Below, in pieces: positions 6,714 through 13,151 of a stretch of 13,151 bases of DNA. How positions within the stretch are numbered: position 1 is the first letter of the stretch; every line of letters begins with the position of its first letter. Under the pieces are notes generated by a model. The model worked only from the letters and a program-made list of their open reading frames with translations, was not told where the DNA came from and ran no database searches. This stretch comes from an uncultured Rhodobacterales bacterium. GTDB taxonomy: Bacteria > Pseudomonadota > Alphaproteobacteria > Rhodobacterales > Rhodobacteraceae. The position numbers and the translations under genes are program-made. The stretch is from assembly GCA_937901055.1 (NCBI GenBank), contig CALCGO010000171.1, forward strand, positions 1-13,151. Reading direction: 5' to 3'.

Positions 6714-7597
6714 CCAAGCAGAAAATGGATACCGATTGGCTGGTCTTTCATCCGAATCCGAAGATACCCGACTTTGTTCTGCCCGGTGGCGCAGTTGATG
6801 CCCATTGCCATGTATTTGGTCCGTCACCAGAATTTCCTTTTGCACCTGAACGGAAATACACCCCCTGCAACGCAAGCAAGGACGACCTGTTTGCCCTGCG
6901 CGACCACCTTGGATTTTCACGCAATGTCATCGTACAGGCAACATGCCATGGCAAGGATAACAGCGCGATGGTCGATGCCTGCCGGGTGGGCGGTGATTTG
7001 GCGCGCGGTATCGCAAGCGTTGGTGCAGATATCACACATAAAGAGTTGGCTGAAATGCATGATGCTGGCGTTCGTGGAGTGCGGTTCAATTTCGTCAAGC
7101 GTCTGGTAGATGCTACGCCCAAGGAAGCCTTTATTGCGATCGCCGAGAAAATTCAAGAATTTGGCTGGTCGATCGTGGTCTACTTCGAGGCCACCGATCT
7201 GGAAGAACTTGAGCCGTTTCTAAAACAACTGCCCGGCATCGTTGTGGTCGATCACCTGGGCCGGCCTGACGTCACCAAAGGAGTCAATCATCCGGATTTT
7301 ACGCGGTTCATAGACTTCATGACCAAAAATGAAAATATTTGGACCAAAGTAACCTGTCCCGAACGATTGACGACGAGAGGTGCATCCTATGACGAAGTTG
7401 TGCCCTATTACCAAGCCATCGTTGATCGCTTTGAAGACCGCGTTCTTTGGGGCACGGATTGGCCGCACCCAAACATGAAATCGCATATGCCAGATGACGG
7501 CGCGCTGGTGGACTACATTCCACGCATCGCCCGCACACAAGAACAGATACACAAGTTGTTGGTTACAAATCCCATGCGATTGTATTGGACGACCTAA
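6710..7597 (+). CDS. ligI: 2-pyrone-4,6-dicarboxylate hydrolase (LigI)
   Basis: Opens the lactone of 2-pyrone-4,6-dicarboxylate to 4-oxalomesaconate. It is a 295-residue amidohydrolase-superfamily TIM barrel with the metal-independent LigI pattern. DAHCHVFGP (30-38, with H32 and H34) lies at the end of strand 1, then FALRDHLGFSRNVIVQATCHG (from 61), RGVRFNFVKRLVD (122-134), VVDHLGRPDV (179-188, H182) and GTDWPHPNM with the catalytic aspartate D250. The C-terminus LLVTNPMRLYW (283-293) is typical. It is the last gene of the galB-ligK-galD-ligI operon and shares ATGA (6710-6713) with galD. I see no clear intrinsic terminator after it. Confidence 0.95.
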   Translation: MTKQKMDTDWLVFHPNPKIPDFVLPGGAVDAHCHVFGPSPEFPFAPERKYTPCNASKDDLFALRDHLGFSRNVIVQATCHGKDNSAMVDACRVGGDLARGIASVGADITHKELAEMHDAGVRGVRFNFVKRLVDATPKEAFIAIAEKIQEFGWSIVVYFEATDLEELEPFLKQLPGIVVVDHLGRPDVTKGVNHPDFTRFIDFMTKNENIWTKVTCPERLTTRGASYDEVVPYYQAIVDRFEDRVLWGTDWPHPNMKSHMPDDGALVDYIPRIARTQEQIHKLLVTNPMRLYWTT

Positions 7598-7772
7598 CTG
7601 GGGTTAAAGCTGCCAATCAAAGATCCCAAGGTACAGCCAGGCTACATGTTGATCCGCGAAATTAATAATAGATCATGGGTGCAAACCTCCTGGTTCTTGT
7701 AACTTTTGGATGCGTGTGACGAAGTAACCCATGAGTGCAGACCGGCCACGAAATGCCCAAGACTACGGCTGC
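7598..7772. other. Non-coding stretch after ligI
   Basis: No gene, RNA or convincing terminator is visible. Minus-strand frames here (down to about 7640) could be the shattered C-terminal end of the neighbouring IS110-type transposase (patterns such as GHFVAG and DLLLIS), but the resemblance is too weak to claim. Confidence 0.4.
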
Positions 7773-8438
7773 TTAACTTTCTCCTATTAGTGCCATTGGT
7801 ATCTTAGCCCCAGGCTGGGTGGCGATTTGAGTTTCATAATCTTGTTCTTTGTCTGTCATACCCCAAAATCCGCTAGCCTCAGGGTTCTGCAAAACACCTT
7901 TCTTGATCTTGATATCCAGTTCGACAATTTCATCATCAACAGGCTCGATCTGCTTCAGGCAGCTCTTAATCATCGCGGTGACGATTTCTGGAGCATTGCC
8001 GAATTCTGATTGGCAGTGTTTTGCAAACGAGCGGCCATTGCAGTGTGCAGCGGCAAAATGATCTCATATTCCGTGAGTTCCGCCAGGACCACGTTTATTA
8101 GCTGAGTAAGTTGCCCAAAACATCTCTTTTTCTCAGCATATCATTGCCTAAGTTTGCTAATTCTCATCTTTCACATCTGCGGTGCACGCACAACTTTGCG
8201 ATCAGATTCTACGATTGCCTCAACGTCGATGACGTTTTTGTTGTGGTGTTTTAAAAAGGCTTAAAAATAGTGTGCCGAGACGATATACCTCTTGGCCATG
8301 AGGCTAAGGCGCTTGCAGCACGTCAAATCCGCTGCTTACATAACCACAGATGAGCGATGAGCATTCAAAGTCGAAATGCCCTATGCCTTAAAACATATGA
8401 TGACCAATAGGGTTAAAGTAGTTTGCTCGATCACCAAC
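7773..8438 (-). pseudogene. Decayed IS110-family transposase
   Basis: Pieces of an IS110-family (DEDD) transposase are readable in order on the minus strand in three frame segments. Near 8438-8400, VGDRANYFNPIG matches the N-terminal 'VGIDLAKNxFxxxG'. From about 8350, VVM-stop-AA and then SLMAKRYIVSAHYF-stop-AFLKHHNKNVID with VEAIVES follow the family pattern 'EAC...GH.VRL..YVK.FVKR.KND..DAEAI.EA'. Around 8130-8060, QLTQLINVVLAELTEYEIILP matches 'QRTQLINALRGHLAEYG...P'. After a frame change near 8000, PEIVTAMIKSCLKQIEPVDDEIVELDIKI and IATQPGAKIPMALIGE (7820-7776) match the coiled region and 'LMTIPGIGPITA.AL'. In-frame stops lie at 8336, 8261, 8171 and 8141, with at least two frameshifts. The element is inactive. 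The C-terminal RNase-H-like tail is lost or unreadable, and I could not define the ends. A 66-residue open frame at 7773-7973 is part of this relic, not a gene. Confidence 0.75.
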
Positions 8439-8545
8439 TCACAGCAATGAGCCAACTCTAAAGGGAGTATTCGCTGACTGCCTCTACTACTCTGAAGAAG
8501 TGAACAGGTTACTCAAGCAGCAAAAAAGAAGTATATCTTACTTAG
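8439..8545. other. Non-coding gap between IS110 relic and GntR gene
   Basis: About 107 bases downstream of the GntR gene stop. It is AT-rich, with no gene, hairpin-plus-T-run or RNA that I recognise. The upstream end of the old insertion sequence probably lies here. Confidence 0.35.
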
Positions 8546-9334
8546 CTACAGAGATTTTTCTTTCCCAGTCGTGTCATGCTCTTTGCGCATAACACTGAGG
8601 CCAGAATAGTCGATCAAATCTTTGATTGTAAGCTCTTCTTTTGTGCGCTTTTCAAAAACCTGAATGTATTCAATCATAGTGTTCGAATGCTCGCGCATAA
8701 CGCCTTCGGCTCGCACAGCGTCGCCCTTTTGAATGGCCTCAAAGATCACTTTATGTTGTGAATTTCCAAGTTTAAGGCGGAAGTTGCTCCTCTCCTTGCC
8801 CTCCTTTGTGGACAGAACTTGCCGATCGAAAACCATGGCCCCAACCTCTAGCATCGGCATGTGACTGATACGACTACACGTAAAGCCGATAAAATCATTG
8901 CCGCAACATTCCAAAATCGTTTTGTGAAACACTGCATTCTGTTTTTGTATTAAGCGAATTGAAGCGTGATCCATCTTGCCCACTAAAATAAGCCTATCGA
9001 TCTCTTCAATCGCCGCTTCCAAGATAGGAAGTGTGCTGAGTCGATCAGGCGATTGCGCCATGAGCCGCGCGGCGAGGCTTTCGAGGTGGCCGCGTACCTG
9101 CACTGCTTGCAAGACGTCATTTACATTTGGTGCGTTAACAAAATAGCCGCGCCCTTCGCTGCGTCGAATGAGCCCTTCATGCTCTAACATACGAAGAGCA
9201 AGGCGCACCGGCGTGCGAGAAACCTTGTGGGTATCGCACAAGCGCGCCTCGGAGATGCGTTCTTCTTCACCATAATTGCCGAGCACGATGTCATTGCGAA
9301 TTCGCGCTGCAAGTTCTGTATCAATAGATTCCAT
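8546..9334 (-). CDS. GntR-family regulator, FCD (FadR-like) subgroup
   Basis: Probable repressor of the divergent aldehyde dehydrogenase operon. It has 262 residues. The winged HTH is N-terminal (about 5-68; RISEARLCDTHKVSRTPVRLALRMLEHEGLIRRSEGRGYFV is the classic GntR pattern, spanning 26-66). The helical FCD effector domain spans about 75-225. The FCD metal/ligand positions are present: N133 and H137 (NAVFH), H194 (NSQH) and H216 (MREH), so it should bind a carboxylate through a metal ion. A polar tail of about 35 residues follows. The start ATG 9334 has only a weak ribosome site, but it is the only methionine upstream of the HTH and gives a normal N-terminus. Palindromic GGGATCCC sites begin 16 bases upstream of its start, consistent with autoregulation. 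The effector is unknown. Confidence 0.9.
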   Translation of the reverse strand: MESIDTELAARIRNDIVLGNYGEEERISEARLCDTHKVSRTPVRLALRMLEHEGLIRRSEGRGYFVNAPNVNDVLQAVQVRGHLESLAARLMAQSPDRLSTLPILEAAIEEIDRLILVGKMDHASIRLIQKQNAVFHKTILECCGNDFIGFTCSRISHMPMLEVGAMVFDRQVLSTKEGKERSNFRLKLGNSQHKVIFEAIQKGDAVRAEGVMREHSNTMIEYIQVFEKRTKEELTIKDLIDYSGLSVMRKEHDTTGKEKSL

Positions 9335-9349
9335 AGGCCCATTCAGCCT

Positions 9350-9363
9350 ATTGGGATCCCAAA
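9350..9363. promoter_or_regulatory. Putative GntR operator, site 1
   Basis: TTGGGATCCCAA (9351-9362) is a perfect 12-bp palindrome. It lies 16 bases upstream of the GntR start codon, so binding would block its own promoter or early transcription. It matches 13 of 14 positions of site 3. Confidence 0.6.
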
Positions 9364-9410
9364 GTCAACATTGCGACCAAAACTTATCGATTTTAAAATT
9401 TTGTGCTTGA

Positions 9411-9424
9411 TTTGGGATCCATAA
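9411..9424. promoter_or_regulatory. Putative GntR operator, site 2 (imperfect)
   Basis: TTTGGGATCCATAA matches site 3 at 12 of 14 positions; the right arm is degenerate. Its centre is 61 bp from site 1 and 73 bp from site 3. It is probably a weaker auxiliary site. Confidence 0.45.
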
Positions 9425-9483
9425 TGGTAATTGTATAGGCTTCAATACACAGAATCTAGCGTGAAGCTGTGGCCTGCTCTTTT

Positions 9484-9497
9484 TTTGGGATCCCAAA
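9484..9497. promoter_or_regulatory. Putative GntR operator, site 3
   Basis: TTTGGGATCCCAAA is a perfect 14-bp palindrome 55 bases upstream of the aldehyde dehydrogenase start. A TATAAA (9503-9508) follows directly and could be the -10 of that operon, although no good -35 is at the right distance. The position fits repression of the catabolic operon. Confidence 0.6.
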
Positions 9498-9552
9498 CCG
9501 GTTATAAAGTTCAGACCCATGCCAAGTAACGCGCGGCAAAAGGAGCCTTTTC

Positions 9553-10989
9553 ATGGATGGTGGGACAGACAGTAAATCCTTGAAGCACTTTATTGCAGGG
9601 CAATGGGTCGATGCAGCGGCTGGTGCAATGTTCGAAGTGTTTAACCCTCTTGACGACTCGCATTATGCTTTTGCTGCGAAAGGAACGACCGAAGATATCT
9701 TCAATGCAGTGGCGGCAGCAAAGGCAGCCTTCACATCTTACAAAGAAACAACGCCAACCGAGCGCGAGCGCTGGCTCTTGCGGGTCGCAGAAATCATGGA
9801 AGCGCGTCAGAAAGATCTGGTAAATTGCTTGATCGACGAGATCGGCTCACCCGTGCAAAAGGCAATGTTTGAATTCACTAAAGGCTTGACGATGATCCGT
9901 GCCGCCGCCGGTTTGTGTCGCAATGTGCGTGGCGAGACGATCCCATCTGATCGCCCCGGTACGTTCTCGATGTCCATCCGTGAACCGCTTGGTGTTGTCG
10001 CAGTGATCACACCGTTTAATGTGCCACTGATAAAGACTACACGTTTGGTGGCCAATGCCTTGGCGGTCGGAAACACGGTTGTCCATCTACCCTCTGAAAT
10101 GGCCCCTCATCTGAGTTTGATCTTCGCGGAGATCGTTGAAGAAGCTGGTATCCCCGATGGTGTGTATAATGTGGTAACAGGCATGGGCGCAGAGATTGGC
10201 GATGATCTGACCGGCCACAAAGATATCGATTTTTTGACGTTCACAGGCTCAACGTTGGTGGGTCAGCATATCAACGAGATCTGCGCCAAGAATAAAACGC
10301 CGAACACGCTGGAATTGGGCGGTAAAAGCCCCACGATAATCCTCGCAGATGCCGACTTGGACAACGTGATGCTGCTTGCCGCGCGCTCTGTCTTTATGTT
10401 CGCAGGACAAGCCTGCATAGCGTCGAGCCGTTTCTATGTGGAACGACCTTTATACGATGAATTCGTAAAGCGTTTCTCGATGATCATCCGCAAACTTGGT
10501 ATGGGCGATCTGCGCGACCCGAATACTGTTATCGCGCCAATAATTTCGCCACGACAACGAGAACGAATAAAAAGCCATATCGACGACGCGCGCGCCAAAG
10601 GTGCAAATGTGATCGGCGGCGAATGGGAAGGTAATCGGTGCCAGCCGACTTTGCTCACAGAGGTATCGGAGGACATGACTGTTTGCCAAACGGAAACATT
10701 TGGCCCAGTCACTGCGATCTATCCAATTGAGAACTACGAGGAAGGATTGGAAAAAGCGAACGACACTGAATATGGGCTATCATCTGCGATATTCACCAAA
10801 GACATCGACAAAGCTTTCCACTTCGTGCGTAATTCCAAAGCGGGCATGTGCCACATAAATGGTCCAACCATTCACGACGAGGCCCATGTGCCCTTTGGCG
10901 GAAATGGCGAAAGCGGCGTAGGTCGCGAAGGCACGGACGCAGACATGGAAGCAATGACAGAACTCAAATGGGTTACGGTGCAATTATGA
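9553..10989 (+). CDS. NAD(P)-dependent aldehyde dehydrogenase (aromatic-aldehyde type suspected)
   Basis: Oxidises an aldehyde to a carboxylate in the cytoplasm. It has 478 residues and the full ALDH fold. The nucleotide-binding half has ITPFNVPL (152-159, N156 as oxyanion residue) and FTGSTLVG (230-237). The general base is E254 in LELGGKSP, the nucleophile is C288 in GQACIASSRF, and ETFGPV is at 381-386. The ending HVPFGGNGESGVGREGT is typical. One oddity: the usual VVxKPSE cofactor motif reads VVHLPSE (176-182), so the lysine that contacts the adenosine ribose is leucine (L179). The pattern PLGVVAVITPFN...NALAVGNTVV resembles vanillin/benzaldehyde-type dehydrogenases, but the substrate is not certain. 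AGGAG lies seven bases before the ATG. It is the first gene of the GntR-controlled operon and overlaps the GST gene as ATGA (10986-10989). Confidence 0.9.
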   Translation: MDGGTDSKSLKHFIAGQWVDAAAGAMFEVFNPLDDSHYAFAAKGTTEDIFNAVAAAKAAFTSYKETTPTERERWLLRVAEIMEARQKDLVNCLIDEIGSPVQKAMFEFTKGLTMIRAAAGLCRNVRGETIPSDRPGTFSMSIREPLGVVAVITPFNVPLIKTTRLVANALAVGNTVVHLPSEMAPHLSLIFAEIVEEAGIPDGVYNVVTGMGAEIGDDLTGHKDIDFLTFTGSTLVGQHINEICAKNKTPNTLELGGKSPTIILADADLDNVMLLAARSVFMFAGQACIASSRFYVERPLYDEFVKRFSMIIRKLGMGDLRDPNTVIAPIISPRQRERIKSHIDDARAKGANVIGGEWEGNRCQPTLLTEVSEDMTVCQTETFGPVTAIYPIENYEEGLEKANDTEYGLSSAIFTKDIDKAFHFVRNSKAGMCHINGPTIHDEAHVPFGGNGESGVGREGTDADMEAMTELKWVTVQL

Positions 10990-11804
10990 CTTTTACACTT
11001 TATCATCACGGATCATCAGTATGCGCTGCTAAGGTTCGCTTTGCGATGGCGGAAAAAGGCATGAAATGGGAAGGTGTTTACATCGATATTCTTGCAGGTG
11101 AGCAATTCACACCCGAGTATCAAAAGATCAATGCGAAGTCGGTTGTGCCAACACTTGTGCATGATGACTTGGTTATCCCAGACAGTACTGTGATCATCGA
11201 ATACCTCGATCAAATTGCACCAGAAAATTCTACTCATCCCAAAGATCCTTGGGAGCGCGCGCAGGCGCGCTATTGGACCAAAGCGGTGGATGAGGATCTG
11301 CATCCTGCTTGTGGCGCGATGACGTTTTTATGTTCGCACCGCCACACAGTTTTGCGCAAGCTTGGTAAAGAAGGAGCAAATAAATTCCTTGCCTCCACAC
11401 CAGATTTTTCTGTCACATCTGATTGGAAGAGTTTCAAAGATGCTATCGTGCGCCAAGGCTTTGAGGCACCTGGAGCGTTGGGAAAAGTTAAACTTTACGA
11501 CAGCTATCTGCACAAGATGGACAAAGCGCTGACTGGTAATGATTGGCTGGTTGGCAATAAATTCTCCATCGCTGACATCGCGCTGACACCCTACATCAAT
11601 CGTCTTGCAATGATGTCGATGCGCGGCATGTGGGAAGGTGGACGTTTGCCCAATGTGGAGCGCTGGTTCGAGGCCATCGAAGCGCGTGAGAATTTCAAAC
11701 CTTGCTTTATCGACTGGGTGCCCGAAGATCTCACGAATGATCTGCGTGAGAACGGGATCAAAAGCTGGCCAGAAGTTGCTAAGATTCTTGAAATTGAAAT
11801 CTAG
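10986..11804 (+). CDS. Glutathione S-transferase-like protein, LigF-like architecture
   Basis: A probable glutathione-dependent enzyme of 272 residues, long for the ~210-230 of common bacterial GSTs. The N-terminal thioredoxin-like domain (1-80) has HGSSVCAAKVR (8-18, candidate Ser10/Ser11 or Cys13 for thiol activation), the cis-proline VVPTL (53-57), and the glutathione gamma-glutamyl motif DSTVIIEYLD (66-75). The helical domain starts with DPWERAQARYWTKAVDE (87-103), has a long insertion (about 105-170), and carries the N-capping box SIADIAL (194-200). STVI.EYL followed by 'RA..R.WTK.VDE' and the long helical region is the arrangement of the beta-aryl-ether-cleaving LigF and its relatives, but the fungal and bacterial relatives of that group are diverse. 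I therefore give no symbol. The true start is ATG 10986, overlapping the ALDH stop; the frame continues upstream inside ALDH but has no family resemblance there. Confidence 0.85.
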   Translation: MTFTLYHHGSSVCAAKVRFAMAEKGMKWEGVYIDILAGEQFTPEYQKINAKSVVPTLVHDDLVIPDSTVIIEYLDQIAPENSTHPKDPWERAQARYWTKAVDEDLHPACGAMTFLCSHRHTVLRKLGKEGANKFLASTPDFSVTSDWKSFKDAIVRQGFEAPGALGKVKLYDSYLHKMDKALTGNDWLVGNKFSIADIALTPYINRLAMMSMRGMWEGGRLPNVERWFEAIEARENFKPCFIDWVPEDLTNDLRENGIKSWPEVAKILEIEI

Positions 11805-11822
11805 GAAATAGAGGAGGCTGAC

Positions 11823-12581
11823 ATGGGCCGACTAATTGGAAAAACAGCCGCAATCACTGGTGCTGCGCGCGGCATTGGCGCGGAATATGCGAAAAAATTG
11901 GCCAATGAGGGGGCCAACGTCATGGTGACTGACATTCTTGACCCAGCAGAGGTGGTGGCCGAGATCAACGCTGCAGAGGGTGGCCGTGCCGTTGGTATGA
12001 TTGTGGATGTAACATCAGATGATGATCTGAATGCGATGGTCGCGAAAGCTGAAGAAGAATTTGGTGCGCTCAACATCGTTGTCAACAACGCAGGTCTCTT
12101 TGCAAACTTGGAACTGAAACCGTTTTTCCAGATCGATAATGACGAATTTGATAAGGTTATGACAATCAACGCGCGCTCAATTCACCAATCGACTAAAGCT
12201 GCGCTTCCTGCGCTGGTACGCGCGGGTGGTGGCAAGATTGTCAACATCGCCTCTGGTACGTTCTATTATGGCCCTCCTGGCCTATCACATTACACCGCAT
12301 CCAAAGCCGCTGTTATCGGTTTGACCCGTGGTCATGCGCGCGAACTTGGTGAAAAGAATATTCAAATCAATGCAATAGCCGTTGGCCTAACCGAAAGCAG
12401 CTCTATTCGCGACAACAAAAAATGGGATCGCGCACGCGCTCCCACCGTTGATTCCCGTTCGATCAAACGCGAAATGGTGCCCGAAGATCTTCTTGGAACG
12501 CTCATATTTTTGTGCACATCTGACAGCGATTTTATCACTGGTCAGACGATCAACGTCGATGGCGGCAAGGTGAACCTTTAA
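11823..12581 (+). CDS. Short-chain dehydrogenase/reductase (classical SDR)
   Basis: NAD(P)(H)-dependent oxidoreductase of 252 residues, probably acting on an alcohol or ketone intermediate of the cluster's pathway. All classical SDR motifs are present: cofactor loop TGAARGIG (12-19), D37 at the end of beta-2 (favours NAD(H)), DV (62-63), NNAG (88-91), N116, S144 and the YTASK active site (Y157, K161). The C-terminus FITGQTINVDGGKVNL is typical. GAGGAGG lies five bases before the start, the strongest ribosome site of the operon; the gap from the GST gene is 18 bases. It could equally be annotated as a generic 3-oxoacyl-ACP-reductase-like protein. Its position between a LigF-like GST and an ALDH invites comparison with the C-alpha-dehydrogenase LigD/LigL group, but the substrate is not readable. 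Confidence 0.9.
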   Translation: MGRLIGKTAAITGAARGIGAEYAKKLANEGANVMVTDILDPAEVVAEINAAEGGRAVGMIVDVTSDDDLNAMVAKAEEEFGALNIVVNNAGLFANLELKPFFQIDNDEFDKVMTINARSIHQSTKAALPALVRAGGGKIVNIASGTFYYGPPGLSHYTASKAAVIGLTRGHARELGEKNIQINAIAVGLTESSSIRDNKKWDRARAPTVDSRSIKREMVPEDLLGTLIFLCTSDSDFITGQTINVDGGKVNL

Positions 12582-12586
12582 ACCTT

Positions 12587-13151
12587 ATGTCCCAGCGCAA
12601 GAACATCCTCTTCATCATGTGCGATCAATTGCGCTATGATTACCTATCCTGTGCAGGTCACAAGACCTTGCACACGCCCAACATCGACTCTCTCGCAGAG
12701 CGCGGTGTTCGCTTTTCTAATGCTTACGTGCAGTCTCCGATTTGCGGCCCAAGTCGCATGAGTACATACACGGGGCGCTATCCATCTAATCATGGGGCAA
12801 CCGCCAATTTCGTACCTTTGCGCGTGGGAGAACTTAACATTGGCGACCATCTCAAGCCTTTGGGAATTCGCCCAGTTCTAGTAGGCAAGACCCACATGAT
12901 CCCTGATCAAGAAGGGATGAAACGTCTCGGCATTGACCCAGCGAGCCCGATCGGTGTGCATCATTCACAAATCGGGTTCGAACCTTATGAGCGTGATGAT
13001 GGTATCCATCCCGACCTGGTTTTGAAGCCGAATGTTGCGTATAATAATTACCTCAAAGAACGCGGCTATGACGATCATGAGAACCCTTGGCATTGGGCTG
13101 CAAACTCGGTTGAACGCGGTGGCGAAATCCGTTCAGGCTTCTTCAATGATG
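12587..13151 (+). CDS. Sulfatase / alkaline-phosphatase-superfamily hydrolase (5' part)
   Basis: The first 188 residues of a larger protein cut by the window end; family members run about 450-550. It begins MSQRKNILFIMCDQLRYDYL with metal aspartate D13. The type I sulfatase motif CGPSR (C53-R57), in PICGPSRMSTYTGRYPSNHG (51-70), fits C-x-P-S-R, so C53 should be converted to formylglycine. GKTHM (100-104) gives a further conserved Lys/His pair. Substrate could be a sulfate ester, or a phosphonate or phosphate monoester as in the related PMH/PDE group. There is no signal peptide, so it is cytoplasmic and acts on an imported compound. It starts five bases after the SDR stop without a clear ribosome site, so translation is probably coupled to the SDR gene. 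Confidence 0.85.
   Translation, partial: MSQRKNILFIMCDQLRYDYLSCAGHKTLHTPNIDSLAERGVRFSNAYVQSPICGPSRMSTYTGRYPSNHGATANFVPLRVGELNIGDHLKPLGIRPVLVGKTHMIPDQEGMKRLGIDPASPIGVHHSQIGFEPYERDDGIHPDLVLKPNVAYNNYLKERGYDDHENPWHWAANSVERGGEIRSGFFND

Noticed and set aside
7773..7973. 66-residue minus-strand open frame as a small hypothetical gene
   Set aside because: It has no ribosome site. Its sequence continues the IS110 transposase pattern read from the neighbouring frame, so it is part of a pseudogene.
10848..10985. Upstream extension of the GST gene (46 more residues)
   Set aside because: Lies wholly inside the aldehyde dehydrogenase gene and encodes an Arg-rich shadow. The ATG at 10986 with ATGA overlap gives the normal GST N-terminus.
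12644..12850. 68-residue minus-strand open frame at the right edge
   Set aside because: Antisense to the sulfatase-family gene, whose plus-strand frame carries the CGPSR motif.
1..13151. tRNA, rRNA, CRISPR array, phage structural genes or toxin-antitoxin pairs
   Set aside because: No cloverleaf, regular spaced repeats or matching small gene pairs were seen on either strand by eye.

Overview
The window looks like an accessory, catabolic stretch of an alphaproteobacterial chromosome, most likely a moderate-GC Rhodobacterales/roseobacter-type organism. That placement rests on the style of the proteins (protocatechuate 4,5-cleavage enzymes, FCD-type GntR regulator, roseobacter-like integrase start) and is an inference, not a database result.

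Left edge (1-450): a 5' fragment of a phage-type tyrosine integrase with a strong ribosome binding site. It stops after 112 residues, so it is probably a dead remnant marking an old integration event.

Region 451-7597 is a nearly complete protocatechuate 4,5-cleavage (meta-cleavage) module in two operons around one regulator. On the minus strand, ligA-ligB-ligC encode the ring-opening dioxygenase (alpha and beta subunits) and the semialdehyde dehydrogenase that makes 2-pyrone-4,6-dicarboxylate. On the plus strand, galB-ligK-galD-ligI encode the PIG-L-type 4-oxalomesaconate hydratase, the CHA aldolase, the 4-oxalomesaconate tautomerase and the pyrone hydrolase. Together they convert protocatechuate to pyruvate and oxaloacetate. 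All genes within each operon overlap by 1 to 8 bases. Between the operons lies a LysR-family regulator that is unusual in carrying two complete LysR-type helix-turn-helix domains in tandem before a single effector domain. An identical 13-base element containing a T-N11-A LysR-type box lies upstream of both catabolic operons in the same orientation relative to each, and is a good operator candidate.

Region 7598-8545 has no intact gene. Most of it is a decayed IS110-family transposase on the minus strand, recognisable across several reading frames despite stops and frameshifts.

Region 8546-13151 is a second catabolic cluster. A GntR/FCD regulator (minus) is divergent from an aldehyde dehydrogenase, a LigF-like glutathione S-transferase, a short-chain dehydrogenase and a sulfatase-superfamily enzyme that runs off the right edge. 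Three copies of a GGGATCC-centred palindrome fill the divergent promoter and are probably the GntR operators. The substrate cannot be read from the sequence. The enzyme set (hydrolytic de-esterification, alcohol/aldehyde oxidation, glutathione-dependent step) next to protocatechuate cleavage suggests a funnel for an aromatic or ether/ester-linked compound.
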